Assembly (NCBI RefSeq): GCF_014898055.3
Contig: NW_023601212.1
Location: 32,972,329 to 33,036,328 of the forward strand
Origin: Talpa occidentalis
Lineage: Eukaryota; Chordata; Mammalia; Eulipotyphla; Talpidae
DNA: 64,000 bases
Direction: 5' to 3'
Under the pieces are notes generated by a model, which made no database searches, was not told where the DNA came from, and saw only the letters and a list, made by a program, of their open reading frames with translations. A program made the translations under genes and the position numbers. Each line of letters starts with the position of its first letter. The first letter of the stretch is position 1. Below are positions 12,326 to 23,699 of this stretch, piece after piece.

Positions 12326-12545
12326 AGAACTGGGGTATAGCCAGAGGCGCAGGAGATGAGAGGATTCACCAGATACAGAGTGGGAAGCAGAACAGGTGGA
12401 TTTACTGAAATACACTGCTGAGGGGAGCACTGGGCAAGATCGGAGAGGTCTGCTGTGCCATATGTGGGTTAGCTCCCTGGCCGGGGATTGAACTCAGGCC
12501 ACGGCGGTAATATCGCGGACTTAACCCCAGGCCACCAGGGAGGCC
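12270..12545 (-). mobile_element. tRNA-derived SINE with (GT)n tail
   Basis: Antisense SINE body at 12322-12545 ends in CCACCAGGGAGGCCC. Where the tail should read as AT-rich repeats there is a (GT)n run at 12271-12322, directly abutting AGAAGAACTGGGG. The microsatellite therefore probably grew from the SINE tail. Confidence 0.9.
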
Positions 12546-12908
12546 CTCATATGTATATTTGTTTTAGAATAGAAAAGAAAAATGAAGGTTTTGCCTATAT
12601 AAACAATTTTAATTTTCCTCTTTAATTTTTTTCCCTGAAATAATATGAGAGCACTGGAGTTTGCCTTATACTTAGAACAAGTTACTTAATATATGAGCAT
12701 TGTAATCAAGTGTGAATGACATACCTCAGGGGACTTGGAATCTTTTTGACACAAAATGACATGATTACTGAGGTTCCAGAGCATAGAAATGGAATCTCAA
12801 ATTAAACAGTTATCTAGCTTCCTGGGAAGCACTGAAAACAAGATGCTGTTGTCACATAAAGGACCAAAGTCCAGCGACTCTGGAATTTATTTCCATCTTT
12901 TGTAACAA

Positions 12909-12996
12909 GATTTATTCTAGATAGTTGGTTATATACAAAATTTTCTCCGAGAAATTTATTTCAGATAATCGCTTATATACAAAATTTTCTCCAAGA
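12909..12996. repeat. two-copy 44-bp tandem repeat
   Basis: Two adjacent imperfect units both contain TTATATACAAAATTTTCTCC. It is a local duplication in the RAB39A intron with no evident function. Confidence 0.85.
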
Positions 12997-13489
12997 GGCA
13001 AGATGTTAATGGTCTTTGAAGTTGTTATTATGAACTGTTGGCATGTGCTCAGGCCTCCTAAAAAACCAGCAGCATACAGAACACTTGCTGACTTACTTAG
13101 GTAAAACAAACCAGATGTTCCGCCCTGGAAGTGCCCTTCTTGCGGCTTTGCTGAGGGTACAATAAGCATTGAGAGGACAGAAGGATAAGGCTGTTTGCTG
13201 GCAGCAGGCAACCGCTGAATGCATTAGCCTCATGAGAGCCTCCCTTCACCAGGACCCTGCATTCCACTGCCCTTTGGAGAGAGTCATCCCATGGATTCTT
13301 CATTTACCTGCTTCATTTGTCTGGTAAGCCACGCCCTCAGGACTGCTTTCAAGAATGAAAACACCTCTCCCTTCCTTTCGTCACTGACGGGAACACTACT
13401 GTCCCTGCCCTGGCGTAAGATCTGGAACTTCAGACATCTGTCTCCATACGCAAACACTAAAATTCTTTTTTTGAAGATGAAATCTTGCT

Positions 13490-13835
13490 ATCTGTGACAA
13501 TGTGGATGAATTAGAGGGGATGATGTTCAGTGAGATAAGTGAGGAGAAAGACACAAACTGGATGATTTCACTCATAGGTTGAATATAAAGAAGCAAAGTA
13601 AAGTTACAAACAAAACCAAATCACCACATACCCTAGAGATCTGACTGCAGAACTGAGAGTGGTGGGTATGGAGGATGAAGAGGGGAGGGGCTAGGGAGGA
13701 CTGACTAGTGGGGCTTTGATGGTGGGTGTGGTGTGGTAACATACATGTGAAGAATGTGTGAACCTACACCCCCAAATATATAGTGTTATAAACCAATGTT
13801 ACCTCAATAAAAATAATTTTAAAATATTTTTTGGT
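13490..13835 (+). mobile_element. old L1 3' end (sense)
   Basis: Text such as GTGAGATAAGTGAGGAGAAAG followed by a G-rich 3' UTR and CCTCAATAAAAATAATTTTA is the typical 3' end of an ancient L1. The copy is heavily 5'-truncated and carries no usable coding frame. Confidence 0.75.
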
Positions 13836-13970
13836 ATAGTTACAATGTCTTTTCCTTAAAAATCAAGACTGTGGTTGTGGAGGCTATAGAAACTACAGAC
13901 AAGATCTTTTGGGCCATATTCTTGCTGAGTTATGTGACTCAATTCCCTGTGGGCACCTTTTCTATTTTTT

Positions 13971-14245
13971 TATGTATGTATGTATGTATGTATGTATGTA
14001 TGTATGTATGTATGTATGTATAGAAGAGCTGGGGTAAAGGCCAGAGATGTGGGGGGTGAGAGGATTCACCAGAGACCGAGTGGGGAACAGAACGGGTGGA
14101 TCTACTGAAATACACTGCTAAGGGGAGCAGTGGATGAGACAGGAGAGGTCTGCTGCATCATGAGGATTAACTCCCTGGCTGGGGATCAAACCCAGGCTGT
14201 AGTGGTGACAGTGCTGAGACCTAACCCACAGGCTACCAGGGAGGA
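13971..14245 (-). mobile_element. tRNA-derived SINE with (TATG)n tail
   Basis: Antisense SINE body from about 14022 with head text CTACCAGGGAGG. Its tail side is a tetranucleotide run (TATG)n at 13971-14021 joined directly to AGAAGAGCTGGGG, so the microsatellite derives from the SINE tail. Confidence 0.9.
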
Positions 14246-14310
14246 TCTATGGGGACTTATTCTGACAGATCATCATTTTATGAGAATGAGCCTTTCTCAC
14301 TACCTCTGAC

Positions 14311-14866
14311 TTTTTTTTTTTTAAGATTTATTTATTTATGCATACAAGATCTGGGTTACAGGCCAGAGATGCAGGGGGTGAGAGGATTCACCAGAGACAG
14401 ATTGGGGAACAGAACAGGCAGATTGGGGCTTCCCTGGTGGCGCGGCGGTTGAGCACTGGGCTGTGAAGCTGCCTGCAGCCTCTGCAGTGCCGGTTCGATC
14501 CCCGGCCGCTGGGCGAGGGTCCCACTTGGCGTGCAGACCTCTCCTACCGCCCGCTGCTCCCCTCAGCAGTGTATTTCGGTCAGTCTGCCTATTCTGCTCC
14601 CCGCTCTGGCTCTGGTGAATTCCCTCACCCTCCCTCGCTTCTGACTGTACCCAGTGCTTGTATAAATAAATTTAAAAAAAAAAAAAAAAGAACAGGCAGA
14701 TTGACCGAAGTACACTGCTGAGGGGAGCAGTGGGCGAGTCAGGAGAGGTCTGCTGCGCCATGTGGGCAGCTCCCTGACCGACCGGCTGGGGATAGAACTT
14801 GTGCTGCAGGGGCTGCAGATTGCTTCATAGTGCGGTGCTTAACCCCTTGCGCCACCAGGGAGGCCC
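14311..14866 (-). mobile_element. tRNA-derived SINE interrupted by another SINE
   Basis: Antisense host SINE in two pieces, 14311-14425 and 14689-14866, separated by a sense SINE. Together the pieces make a complete element from T-run to CACCAGGGAGGCCC. Confidence 0.95.
14426..14688 (+). mobile_element. nested tRNA-derived SINE (younger subfamily)
   Basis: Sense copy lying inside the antisense SINE. Perfect duplication AGAACAGGCAGATTG at 14411-14425 and 14689-14703 comes from the host element. The head reads CTTCCCTGGTGGCGCGG and the B box GGTTCGATCCC is intact. Confidence 0.97.
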
Positions 14867-15775
14867 AACTCTGACTTCTTTTCCTTACAGTTAATATTTA
14901 TCTTGTGTATCAGTCAAGATAGGCCAAGTTATGCTGCAGTAACAAAGGACTCACCTCTTGATGGAGGAAAGTAAAAGAATTGGTGCTGTATTTAAAATCA
15001 CCTGTGACTTCTGCTCAAATTCACTGGCTTGTGACTCGGTCATGTAACTGTCACGTGATTTGAAGTATAAGAGGAAAAGGTGATGTATTCCTCCCATTTC
15101 CAGTAGAAGCACCAGTTATGTCTGAGGATTAAAAGTCTCTACATCTTTTTCAATACCTGACCTACAATATTCTGTCTTGCTCCAATCCGGCCAGTTGTCC
15201 TTAATGCCTGCTGCAGAGATATAATCCTAGGGGCTCACTTCCCCATCTTCCTGGGCATTTCCTTTGCCTTGCTACAGAGCCAGAGCTCCTGTTCCCTATA
15301 TGCCCTGTCTTCCAATTCCTTGTATATACGCGTGTATACATCCTCAGGTAGCTTCCTCCAAAAGTTGCACTAAGCGACATTTTGAAATCGTGCATGTTTG
15401 ACTTATCTGGCTTTCACAGTGGAATGAGAGGTTGGTTGGACATGGAATTCTTTCTGAGTATATCCTAATTGTGGACAGTCTCCTCTGTTATTACCTATGC
15501 AATTATGAAGTTGCCCGCCCAGGCTTAGAAAATCTTTTTTTTCTACTAAGACAATGAACCACAGTAATGGGGGTGGGAGTGGCGCTCCAATGAGGGTCCT
15601 TAAAAGCAAAACCATTTACCTTATGCATTTAAAAAGATCTCTTAAGGAGAAATATAAAATGTTCTTGTCACTTGTTTTTTACATGAAGAATGGAGGACAT
15701 AAATTAAGCCCCTTTTAACCATTAACTTCATATGAATACTTCCAAAGGGCAGTGGAGAAAACAGACTCAAGGGAA

Positions 15776-16090
15776 TCAGGGAACTAAATAAGGAGAGAGG
15801 AGCGAAAAAGAAATTAGAGAGCTAGAGACATCTGAAAAAAAAAGGAAGGAAAGAAAAAGACAGAGATGGCAGAAACTCTGAGTAAGGACAGAACAGATGA
15901 ACAAGGTAAAGGAAAAATAAAAAGAAGACACTGAAGGAGGCATAAAGCATATGGGAAGAACAAGGTGCAGAGCAGAAAAGGACCTAGAGGGAAAAGACCT
16001 GAAGACTTGGGGGGAAGTGTTGGCAGTGGCCGGATACAAATCAGGCTTGGGAACTGAGGATGGAGCCTGGGGGTGAGAGGGCTGTCCCTT
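15776..16090. repeat. polypurine tract
   Basis: About 300 bases of the plus strand are strongly A/G-biased, with runs such as GGAAGGAAAGAAAAAGACAG. It is not a simple tandem repeat. On the RAB39A transcript it reads as a polypyrimidine stretch deep in the intron. Confidence 0.7.
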
Positions 16091-18424
16091 AGATAGATCA
16101 CTGCCAGCGGGAGCTCTTTGCTAAGTTAATTGCTGGTTAATTGCTAATCACCACGGGTCTTTCCTAGCTCCTAACCGGAAATGTTTAGTGTTTCCGCTCA
16201 AAGAATGTGACTAAGCAACTCATCAAGGGAGCATTTCCCAAATTACACTCCTAAAAGAGCAGTAATTAGCATAGATTTTCACATTTTAAAAATGACCCCT
16301 CAAATGAATTTGGAAAATGCTAGTTTAATCAATATTAGCCTGTTTCTTTGTTGCAATATTTCTTATTCCTATCAAAATTCCTTTGATGGGGATTTCTAAG
16401 TCAGTGCTGTATAGAATGCTGGGGTTTCCCAAATTACTCGGTCACTGAACCCATCTTCTAGAAGGCATCACAGGTGTTCTGTGGAAGCACTAAGAGGACA
16501 AACCTCTGGTTTTCCAACTAGCAGGTGGAATGATTATACACCAAAGGCCATAAAACACAAATCTAAGGCCAAATTAGCCTTGAGGCTTGGCATTCCCCAT
16601 CCCTACTGTCAAGTTGGCTAATCTTTATCTCATTTTACATACATGTTGCTTTAAATGTTTCTTTGGGGAACAGTTCAAAATTTCTACTTTTATATTTGAT
16701 GCTCTTCATCTCTCTATCCCTTCCAATAGTTATCAACACTGTGCTCTACAATATTCTGGATTCCTTGCCGGCTAAGTTTCTACTATGATGATAAAAAATT
16801 AAAAGTGGTAATTGCTAGTCCCCCCAATGTCTAATCCATCTTCCCTCTTCCTGGGCACGTGGTGGCCTGGTCTAAGTGTGGTCTTATATCGAATTCTCCC
16901 CAGTGAACTAAGGGCTTGAGTGATCTGTACCATATTGGCTTTGCTGGCTTCAAAGGAACATTGATTTAGGGCTTTTCTTACCTGTTCCCTTCTGCTGATA
17001 CACTCCGTGCCTGCAACCCAGTTTTTTAGCCAATAAATACTTGTTTATTGTTCAATTTGAAATAAAAACAAACAAAAAAACTTCCTTCTATTACAAAGCC
17101 ATGTGGGTGGAATATACAAAGATAACATACTGGCCCAAACTCAGTTTTGTCCACATAGATGTGGCCCATGTTCTGGGGATGGCAGAAAAGAAGAAGGGAA
17201 GACATCTAAGGCTGAGCCAGCCCACCAGGGTGGAGCACTCACCTGGAGACTGTTACACTAGAGAAGTAAACTGCGGTCTCTATGAAGGCACTGTAATTCT
17301 GCTGCGTCTCTTTAACATCAGCAATTTACATTTATTCTCACTATAACATAGCGTTGGTAAAACAACTGTTGGGTATATTCCAATGAATATTATGTATACA
17401 TAGACATTATTTTTCTATGCCTTTTTCACTTTGACTTTGTTTCTTTTATATTTTGCAATATTAGTCTCATATTAGTCTATGAGACTATGTTAACCTGGAC
17501 ATTGGAAAACTAAGGCTTTATTTATACCTCAATAAAACTGGAAAGGGGGAGGAAATGAAATCTAATTATGGTCAGAGGTATCAGCTCACTATTTTGTTGT
17601 CTTATAACATATTTATTTATGCTTTCCAGCAAGGCCCGGAACCATGTTTATGGTCTCAAGCTAGTGCCTAGAGTAGGCTTCTTTTTGTTAATTTAGATCT
17701 AATTTCCAATAAACCTACAGTGCCTCTCACAAATTCCTAGTCGTATGATAATAACTAATGGCAGGGATATATCTTCATGAACTATAGTACCTTTCTGTGA
17801 AATAATATATGCAAGGATTTTTATTACTCAGAATAAACATTTGGATTATCTTGGAGAAAGATACAGAATGTTTTAACGGTAATTGTTTTAAATGCAATTT
17901 TATGGTGAAACATCCAGCTAAATGAGAATAGCATTTGGCGGTAGCTACTGAAATATGTATGTATTTATGAATATACCTTTGGTAAAGAGCCAAACAAAAT
18001 AAAGTACCACTGGTTGTCAGTAAACATTCCCTAAACGTTCTTGTTACTGCCTGGTTTTAATAATGTAAATAAAATTAATTACTATTTACCATCTTCTTAA
18101 AGGCATTAAGAAACAATGATCTACTTAGCAGAAAGGTCTTTAAAATCTAACAAATTAATTATCCTTCATTTTTTTTTTGTCAATAATGAGGGGTTACCTT
18201 TAAGGAGAGAATTAGAAACAATGCGATTTTATGTTTCTTGCAGTTGCAATGCAAGGAGTTGTGAGAAATTTAATGCATAAAGAAAATGTTTTTATTATAT
18301 TCACTTTGGAGGGTAGAGCAAGCACTACCTGTAAATGCTTTTTTTTCTGACCATGAAATATCTTAAAGTTCATCTCTGAGTAAGATCAGAAGGGAAGGAA
18401 TTTGCAATCAACTTTAGAATAGCA

Positions 18425-18510
18425 AATATGTAAGGAATCTTAGAGATCCTAATGGCTCCTTCATTTTATAGATGAGGAACCAGAAGCTTGAAAAATTCTT
18501 TCCATTGAAG
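18425..18510 (-). mobile_element. MIR fragment (antisense)
   Basis: TTCATTTTATAGATGAGGAA is the reverse complement of a conserved MIR segment. Only a short diverged piece remains. Confidence 0.5.
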
Positions 18511-19499
18511 ACTTCTGGAAAAAAATTTATTCAAGGTGTTCTAGATATTGTACAATTCAACTCAGTAGCCTCTAACACCACTCAGAAGGACTGGCCTTAC
18601 CGTCTTTCCACTTCATATACAGGAAAACCAAGCAAGCCAAGCAGTTCACTTACTATTTCTATGAATCAGTGTCACAGCTGGGAATGGAAGCCAAGACTTT
18701 AATTCTTGGAACATCCTCACAGGAGTAAGCTGATCTCATGAAGAATGGATGCTGGCTGGGGGTGTGGGGTAGCCATGTGTGGGAAGCCCCTTTCTGGAAA
18801 ACTGGGTTTTGGAAGCCAAGTTTTTGCTGAACACTGCAAAATGCTTGCTTAGATGAGTGCCAGTTGATAATGCAACCTTAGAAACCTTCCCCCCTCCACA
18901 AACTACAGTAAATCAGATTCCTAACCTTCTTCCAAAAAAAGAGTAGCCTTGAATCCTCAAAAATTCAAGTGTGCTTTGTATCTGGTTCAGGCTAAACTAT
19001 TCAGAGAGTGCATACAATTGACATTAAGTTATTTACACAACAAGAGTCACCTTTGTAAAATGCTTCAGGTCTCAACGAATATTTGAATGAGACAGGTTAT
19101 TTGGATCGCTTCTTCCCTATTTAGAAATGAATTTTCTAACCCTTTACCACCCTGTAAAGTTCAGTGCCTCTTATTAACAAAACACGGTAAAAGTTCCTGG
19201 CAAATCTTAGTATTTATAGTTTGCCTACCAACGCAACAATGATGACAAACGTCTAAAGATAACTCAACCCATAACAAACAAAACCCCTCTTAGTAGTGCC
19301 AGTTACAAGACACCTGGGCACGGTTCACGGCCCAGTATTTCTGAAGACCTCAAAGGGTGCTTGCTGCTGTGAGGTGTTCAAACCATCACCGCATCCATCT
19401 CCATCAGAACCATGCCCGATGAGCTCATGCAGTAAGTACCAGTTGCTGTGAAGCTAAAAAATGATCAATCACGCCTGGAAATCCTACCTCGCAGTCATG

Positions 19500-20650
19500 C
19501 CCAACCGCTTAAGAGGAAGCGGCTTGGTGCGGGGAAGAAAAGGGGAACTTGGAGGAGGGTGGCTGGGGCTCCGCGTGTGCAGCAAGGGACGCTGAGTTTA
19601 GACAGAAGGCAACAGGGGAGTCCAAGAGTTGGGGGTCAAATACCAGTAGGGATGGAGAGTGTTGCGGGGGAGGCTCATGTGGTGAGGGTGACCCCAGGTC
19701 AGGCGGGAAAGGAATGCCAGAAAGTGGGCGCCAAAGAAAGAAGTGAGATACTGCGGAGGAGGAAGTCGCCCCTGGAAGAGGAGGGGCAAAAGGGGATGCG
19801 AAAATGGGGTGTTTGCACTTTCGCGAGCTAAGGACCCGAGCTTCTCCTCACCGGCGCCGGGCGGCAGCGCCCGGGGAAGGGGCGCCCGGCCCCCGGGATC
19901 CCCGCGCCACGGCCCTACCTGAACCGCTCCTGTCCCGCCGTGTCCCAGAGCTGCAGCTTGATCCTCTTGCCCGGCTCGATCTCCAGCAGGCGGGAAAAGA
20001 AGTCCACACCGACCGTGGGGTCGCAGGCGGGGGAGCGCAGCCCCGGAAAGCGCCCCTGGGTGAAGCGATGCAGGAGGCACGACTTGCCCACGGTGGAGTC
20101 CCCGATCACGATGAGGCGGAACTGGTAAATCCAGATGGTCTCCATGGCTCCCGCGCGCCGCCGGCTCCGGGGCCGCCCCACCTGCCCTCCCCGCACCTGG
20201 CAAGTTCGGCGGCGGGAACTGTCCCTTCAGCACCTCCCGGACGGCCGCCCGGCTTCCAGCATATTCCTGCGGCTGCGGCACCGCCTGGTCCCCGCCTTCG
20301 CTGGCGGGAGAGGCGGGGCCCGGTCGAGCTCGGGGCGGCGCCTCGGACCTAGGGGCGGCCGCGGGCCGAGGCGCAGGGACCGGGAATAGGCCGCGAACTC
20401 CCGCCCCGAGCACCGCGAGTCACTCTCCGCCGAAGCCCACTGGGTGCCCAGAAGAAAGTGGGCGTGGCGAGAGGAAGTGACAGCAGCGACAACCAATGAA
20501 AGTGAAGCAAGGGTTCGACTCGGGGGAGAGCCAGCCAATGGCAAGTGAGAAGCATTTTCTTCCCGGCGTCTGGTCGGGGTCTGGTTTTGAAACCGCGGAG
20601 GCTGCGGGCTGGGTGCCCGGTTGGTGCTTTTTGAGTCCCCTGATTTGACC
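19500..20650 (-). promoter_or_regulatory. RAB39A: CpG island and promoter of RAB39A
   Basis: GC- and CpG-rich block covering exon 1, the donor and about 500 bp upstream of the start codon. There is no TATA box at a suitable distance, as usual for CpG-island promoters. Two CCAAT boxes lie at 20493-20497 and 20535-20539, roughly 350-390 bp upstream of the ATG, near GC-rich Sp1-like motifs. The exact start site is not visible. In human, as I recall, an alternative SLC35F2 first exon begins close to this promoter in the opposite direction, so divergent transcription is possible here too. Confidence 0.8.
19919..20145 (-). CDS. RAB39A: RAB39A exon 1 (residues 1-76)
   Basis: First coding exon of RAB39A, a Rab-family GTPase of late endosomes, lysosomes and phagosomes. 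In other mammals it is linked to autophagy, phagosome acidification and caspase-1-dependent secretion. The start sits in the strong context GCCATGG and opens [15 protein letters not shown]. The P-loop GDSTVGKS lies at residues 15-22, the switch I threonine in PTVG at 44, and the G3 motif WDTAGQE at 67-73 with catalytic Gln72. The donor reads TTCAG|GTAGGG and leaves two bases of Arg76 for exon 2. RAB39B is the close paralogue, but the segment [15 protein letters not shown] and the neighbour SLC35F2 favour RAB39A. A GTG 51 bases upstream is in frame but is not a likely start. Confidence 0.97.
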
Positions 20651-22265
20651 AGCTCTGCGACCACTGGTCTCCCAGATTCTTGAAGATCCCTCTTGGCGGC
20701 TTCTTGCGCCCCAGTCTTCTGAGCGCCACCATCGAGACGTTCTTAGGTGGAGGGGTTGAGAGCAAGGTCCAAACACATACGCCGAGCGAGTGCTGGATGC
20801 TTTCACATAGGGCTTTGGCCGTGACTCATCTCTTCTTCGCTGCTTTCAGTACCACAGAAGAGGGAGAAACATGCCAAGTAACGTCGCCATGCTCTCTGGG
20901 GTCCTCCAGGCCGGGAAGGATAGGAGGGGCAAAAAGTGAAATGTTGAGATGCTCATAAAAGCGCCCATTCTTCTCAGTCTCGGCTCTGTAAGTCGGAAAA
21001 ATCCTCAAGTGGCCTCGGGCTGGCGTCTTGCCCGCGATCTAAATAAACACAACACACCTGAATTCTGGTGAATTACTACTTTCTTCAAACTGGATATTGA
21101 GTTCAAATTTTATCTTTTACAACGTAAAGAGTTCTAAAGCTATCTTTGCAAAATAGGATTTTTCAGCAATTTTGTTTTCATGCCAACATCCAACTTATAC
21201 TATTTTTATTCATCTTCCTTTCTAGTTTTGGAGGAAGAGATCACTTTCAAGGTGTTTGACCTTCTGTCACCCAACGTTTTTGGACTTGCCCCCAACAGAT
21301 GATCTTTATTTCATAGCATTTCTATACTAAATCTCGCCTTCTCCAAAGGTGTCTACTCCTCAAGTTAGAAGGATGCTCAAGAATCAGCACTCCAAAAAGG
21401 AAGCAAGGCATCTCCATTATGCCGCCCCTTTAGCTTTTTGCTTCTTCTATTTTTCTCCTTTTCAAACATCAGGAAAGAACCATCTGTCCTCATTTCTCAC
21501 CCATCCGTTTGTTAGTCTTCAACAGCTCTCTCCACACCTAATACACCCCCTGAAATTGTTTTTGATGAAGCTGCCAGGGACTTTCTATCAAATCTTCCCA
21601 CCCCATTCCCATTCCTCAGCGTGTCTGTAATTATCATTTTTCTTTACCTTGCTAAAAACAGATTGGCTCACTCAGCTCCTATCCATAGTCCTCTTTTAGT
21701 CCTCCTTCAGTTAGATAAGGCCAATTGGCAAGGCTCTAACTATTGAGACATAAGCAGGACTTCTGGTAATGCTTTTGCTTTTCTGATAAGGGGCTGGCAC
21801 TACTTTATTGCCTTTCACCCTTTCTCCTTTCTTTTTCCATCCTACCTGGAAAATGTAATAATCATTGGTGACTATAAAAATGAAGACTGGATAAGAAAGA
21901 TAACACTAGGAGAGAGGGGGAAAGCCTGATTCCCCAATAGATTTGTTGATTGGTTGAACCAGCTCTAGACATCTTGAGAGGAAAAAAAAACCCAAAGAAA
22001 CAAAAAACAATCAATACCTGTTTAAGTCACTAGTGGTTTGATTTTATCTGAAGACTTCTTGGCTTCTACAAAAAAATTCTTTCCTGGTTTCCTGTTCTTT
22101 TTAACCTTCATCACTGATTCCTCCTTCTGTGATCCATTTCTTAAATACTGATATTCCTAAGAAACCTATCCTCCTCCACTTCCTATTTTTTCCCTTCACT
22201 TTGAGTTGTTTCTGTGACCTCATCTACTCCAGTCACTTGAGTTACTCCCTTATTCAGACTCTATA
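20651..22265. other. intergenic, upstream of RAB39A
   Basis: No recognisable gene or transposon. The sequence changes from GC-rich near the promoter to AT-rich by about 21050. Confidence 0.5.
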
Positions 22266-22664
22266 TCCTCCCCAAGGCTGACCCCCTCAACCTTTGCTCT
22301 GTCCACATTTCCAACCACCCCTCCTCTTAGATGTGGGATACATATTTCAGAGTCAACATATACACGGGCAGCACTTCCACTGCCCACCTGTGACTATGCA
22401 GGTGACTCTTTTCACCAACTCTCTCCTCCGCAGGGCAGCAGCCTCCTGCCTGCCCGTGACCTGTGCCTGCTGGGGCTTCTCTTCACTGACCTCCCTCAGT
22501 GGAGGCCGCTCTCCTCAAGGCCGCCCGCCTGCAACCATGCAGGCCTCTCAGCAAACCTGTCCCTTCTGGGGCAGCTCTTCCTTCCCGCTTGTGTCTATGC
22601 AAGTGTCTTTTACTATCCTATCCCTTTTCTAATAAACCTGCTCTTTAAATTAAAAAAAAAAACA
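22266..22664 (+). mobile_element. unidentified polyadenylated retrocopy or LTR piece
   Basis: A C- and T-rich segment ends CTAATAAACCTGCTC followed by a short gap and an A-run at about 22651-22661, the layout of a reverse-transcribed polyadenylated RNA or an LTR R region. Upstream it contains several degenerate units built around CTGTGACTATGCAGG. No protein family was recognised and no target duplication was found. Confidence 0.4.
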
Positions 22665-23695
22665 CAAATACACATTATTAGGATACTCTGAAAAAAACTC
22701 CAATTAGGGTGAGATGAAATGATGAGTGTATCTATCATTAGAATACAAAGATATTTGTACAGAATCCATAGGCAGAAATACAGGCAGTATCAGATGAAAC
22801 CAGGACCAGGAAAGGGAATGGTGTGAGGAACCCAGGGAATTTGTGCCTCTGTCTTTCTCTATCTACTTCCTTTTAACATCTGCTTAATTCTTATCTCTCT
22901 GCAAACCAGCTTTTTCTGTTGCTCAGTCCATGTGGAAGTCTAGAGTGGCTACAATTTCCATATTAGGTACCTAGATTCATATGAAAACTGATTTCCATTT
23001 CCTATCTAGTTGGCCCAATTTGGAACAGGTGTTCATATCAAGGAAATATGGCCAGTGGGACAGAACATGCAATAGGCTGGATGCTTTGGATGAGGCATAC
23101 AAAGTACCAGCAGTCTAGGAGGAAGATTGGGTCAATGGCTTCCCTTTATGTAAAAAAAAATATAGTCTCTATAAAGTCCTTGCCTTGTTTTCTTCTCCTA
23201 TATTTTTCAGGTTGGTTAATGGCATACATGCTTAATTATAGTTCCCTAGAGAAGTGGGGCTGAATTCAAGCTGGAGGCTGGGGGTTTGTGCTGTATATAG
23301 AGGAGAGATGGGATTGGCCTAAATGGGGCAGAATGTAGAGCTAAGGATAATCTAATAGACAGCATCTGGGACAGAAACTAAAATGGAAAGGAGAACAGGT
23401 AGGTGAGCTGAAGCTCCTAAAGGGCTGGGTAGAAGGACGAGCATATAACTAGAAGCCAACAGAATGGAAACTGGGACTCCAGTCCAAAGGAAGGTTTGAA
23501 TGAGCGATCAAGGGCAGAGCTTGGTTAGATGCCATTAACCAGAGAAAAGGAGTGAGGCTTTTTAAGGTTCCTAGCTTGGGGAAAGTTCTAACAAGGAAGT
23601 TAAAGTAGTTTGGACACTATTTTCTGTTGATTTAGAATAAAGGCTTTGTTCATTTTGGATTACTTCCTTTCCTTCAGTAGAATGGCTTCATAAAA
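22665..23695. other. intergenic, nothing recognised
   Basis: About 1 kb with no identifiable coding region or repeat. Confidence 0.5.
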
Positions 23696-23699
23696 TTTT

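Larger units (their letters stand above)
14870..19490. other. RAB39A intron 5' part, few repeats
   Basis: Mostly unique-looking AT-rich sequence. A purine-rich stretch lies at 15776-16090. Diverged L1-like text, including a CCTCAATAAAACTGG 3' end, spans about 17340-17560, and an antisense MIR scrap lies near 18430-18510. No exon or RNA gene was recognised. Confidence 0.5.
7781..19918 (-). other. RAB39A: RAB39A intron (12.1 kb)
   Basis: Single intron between the two coding exons, with a GT donor at 19918-19917 and an AG acceptor at 7782-7781 on the minus strand. It carries eight SINEs or more in both orientations, one of them nested, a polypurine tract, two tail-derived microsatellites and L1 and L2 remnants. 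Its length is set largely by these insertions. No further exon or RNA gene was recognised inside it. Confidence 0.9.

Noticed and set aside
19598..20413. 271-codon minus-strand frame over the RAB39A promoter
   Set aside because: It overlaps RAB39A exon 1 in another frame, is Pro/Ala/Arg-rich as expected in CpG islands, and has no domain signature.
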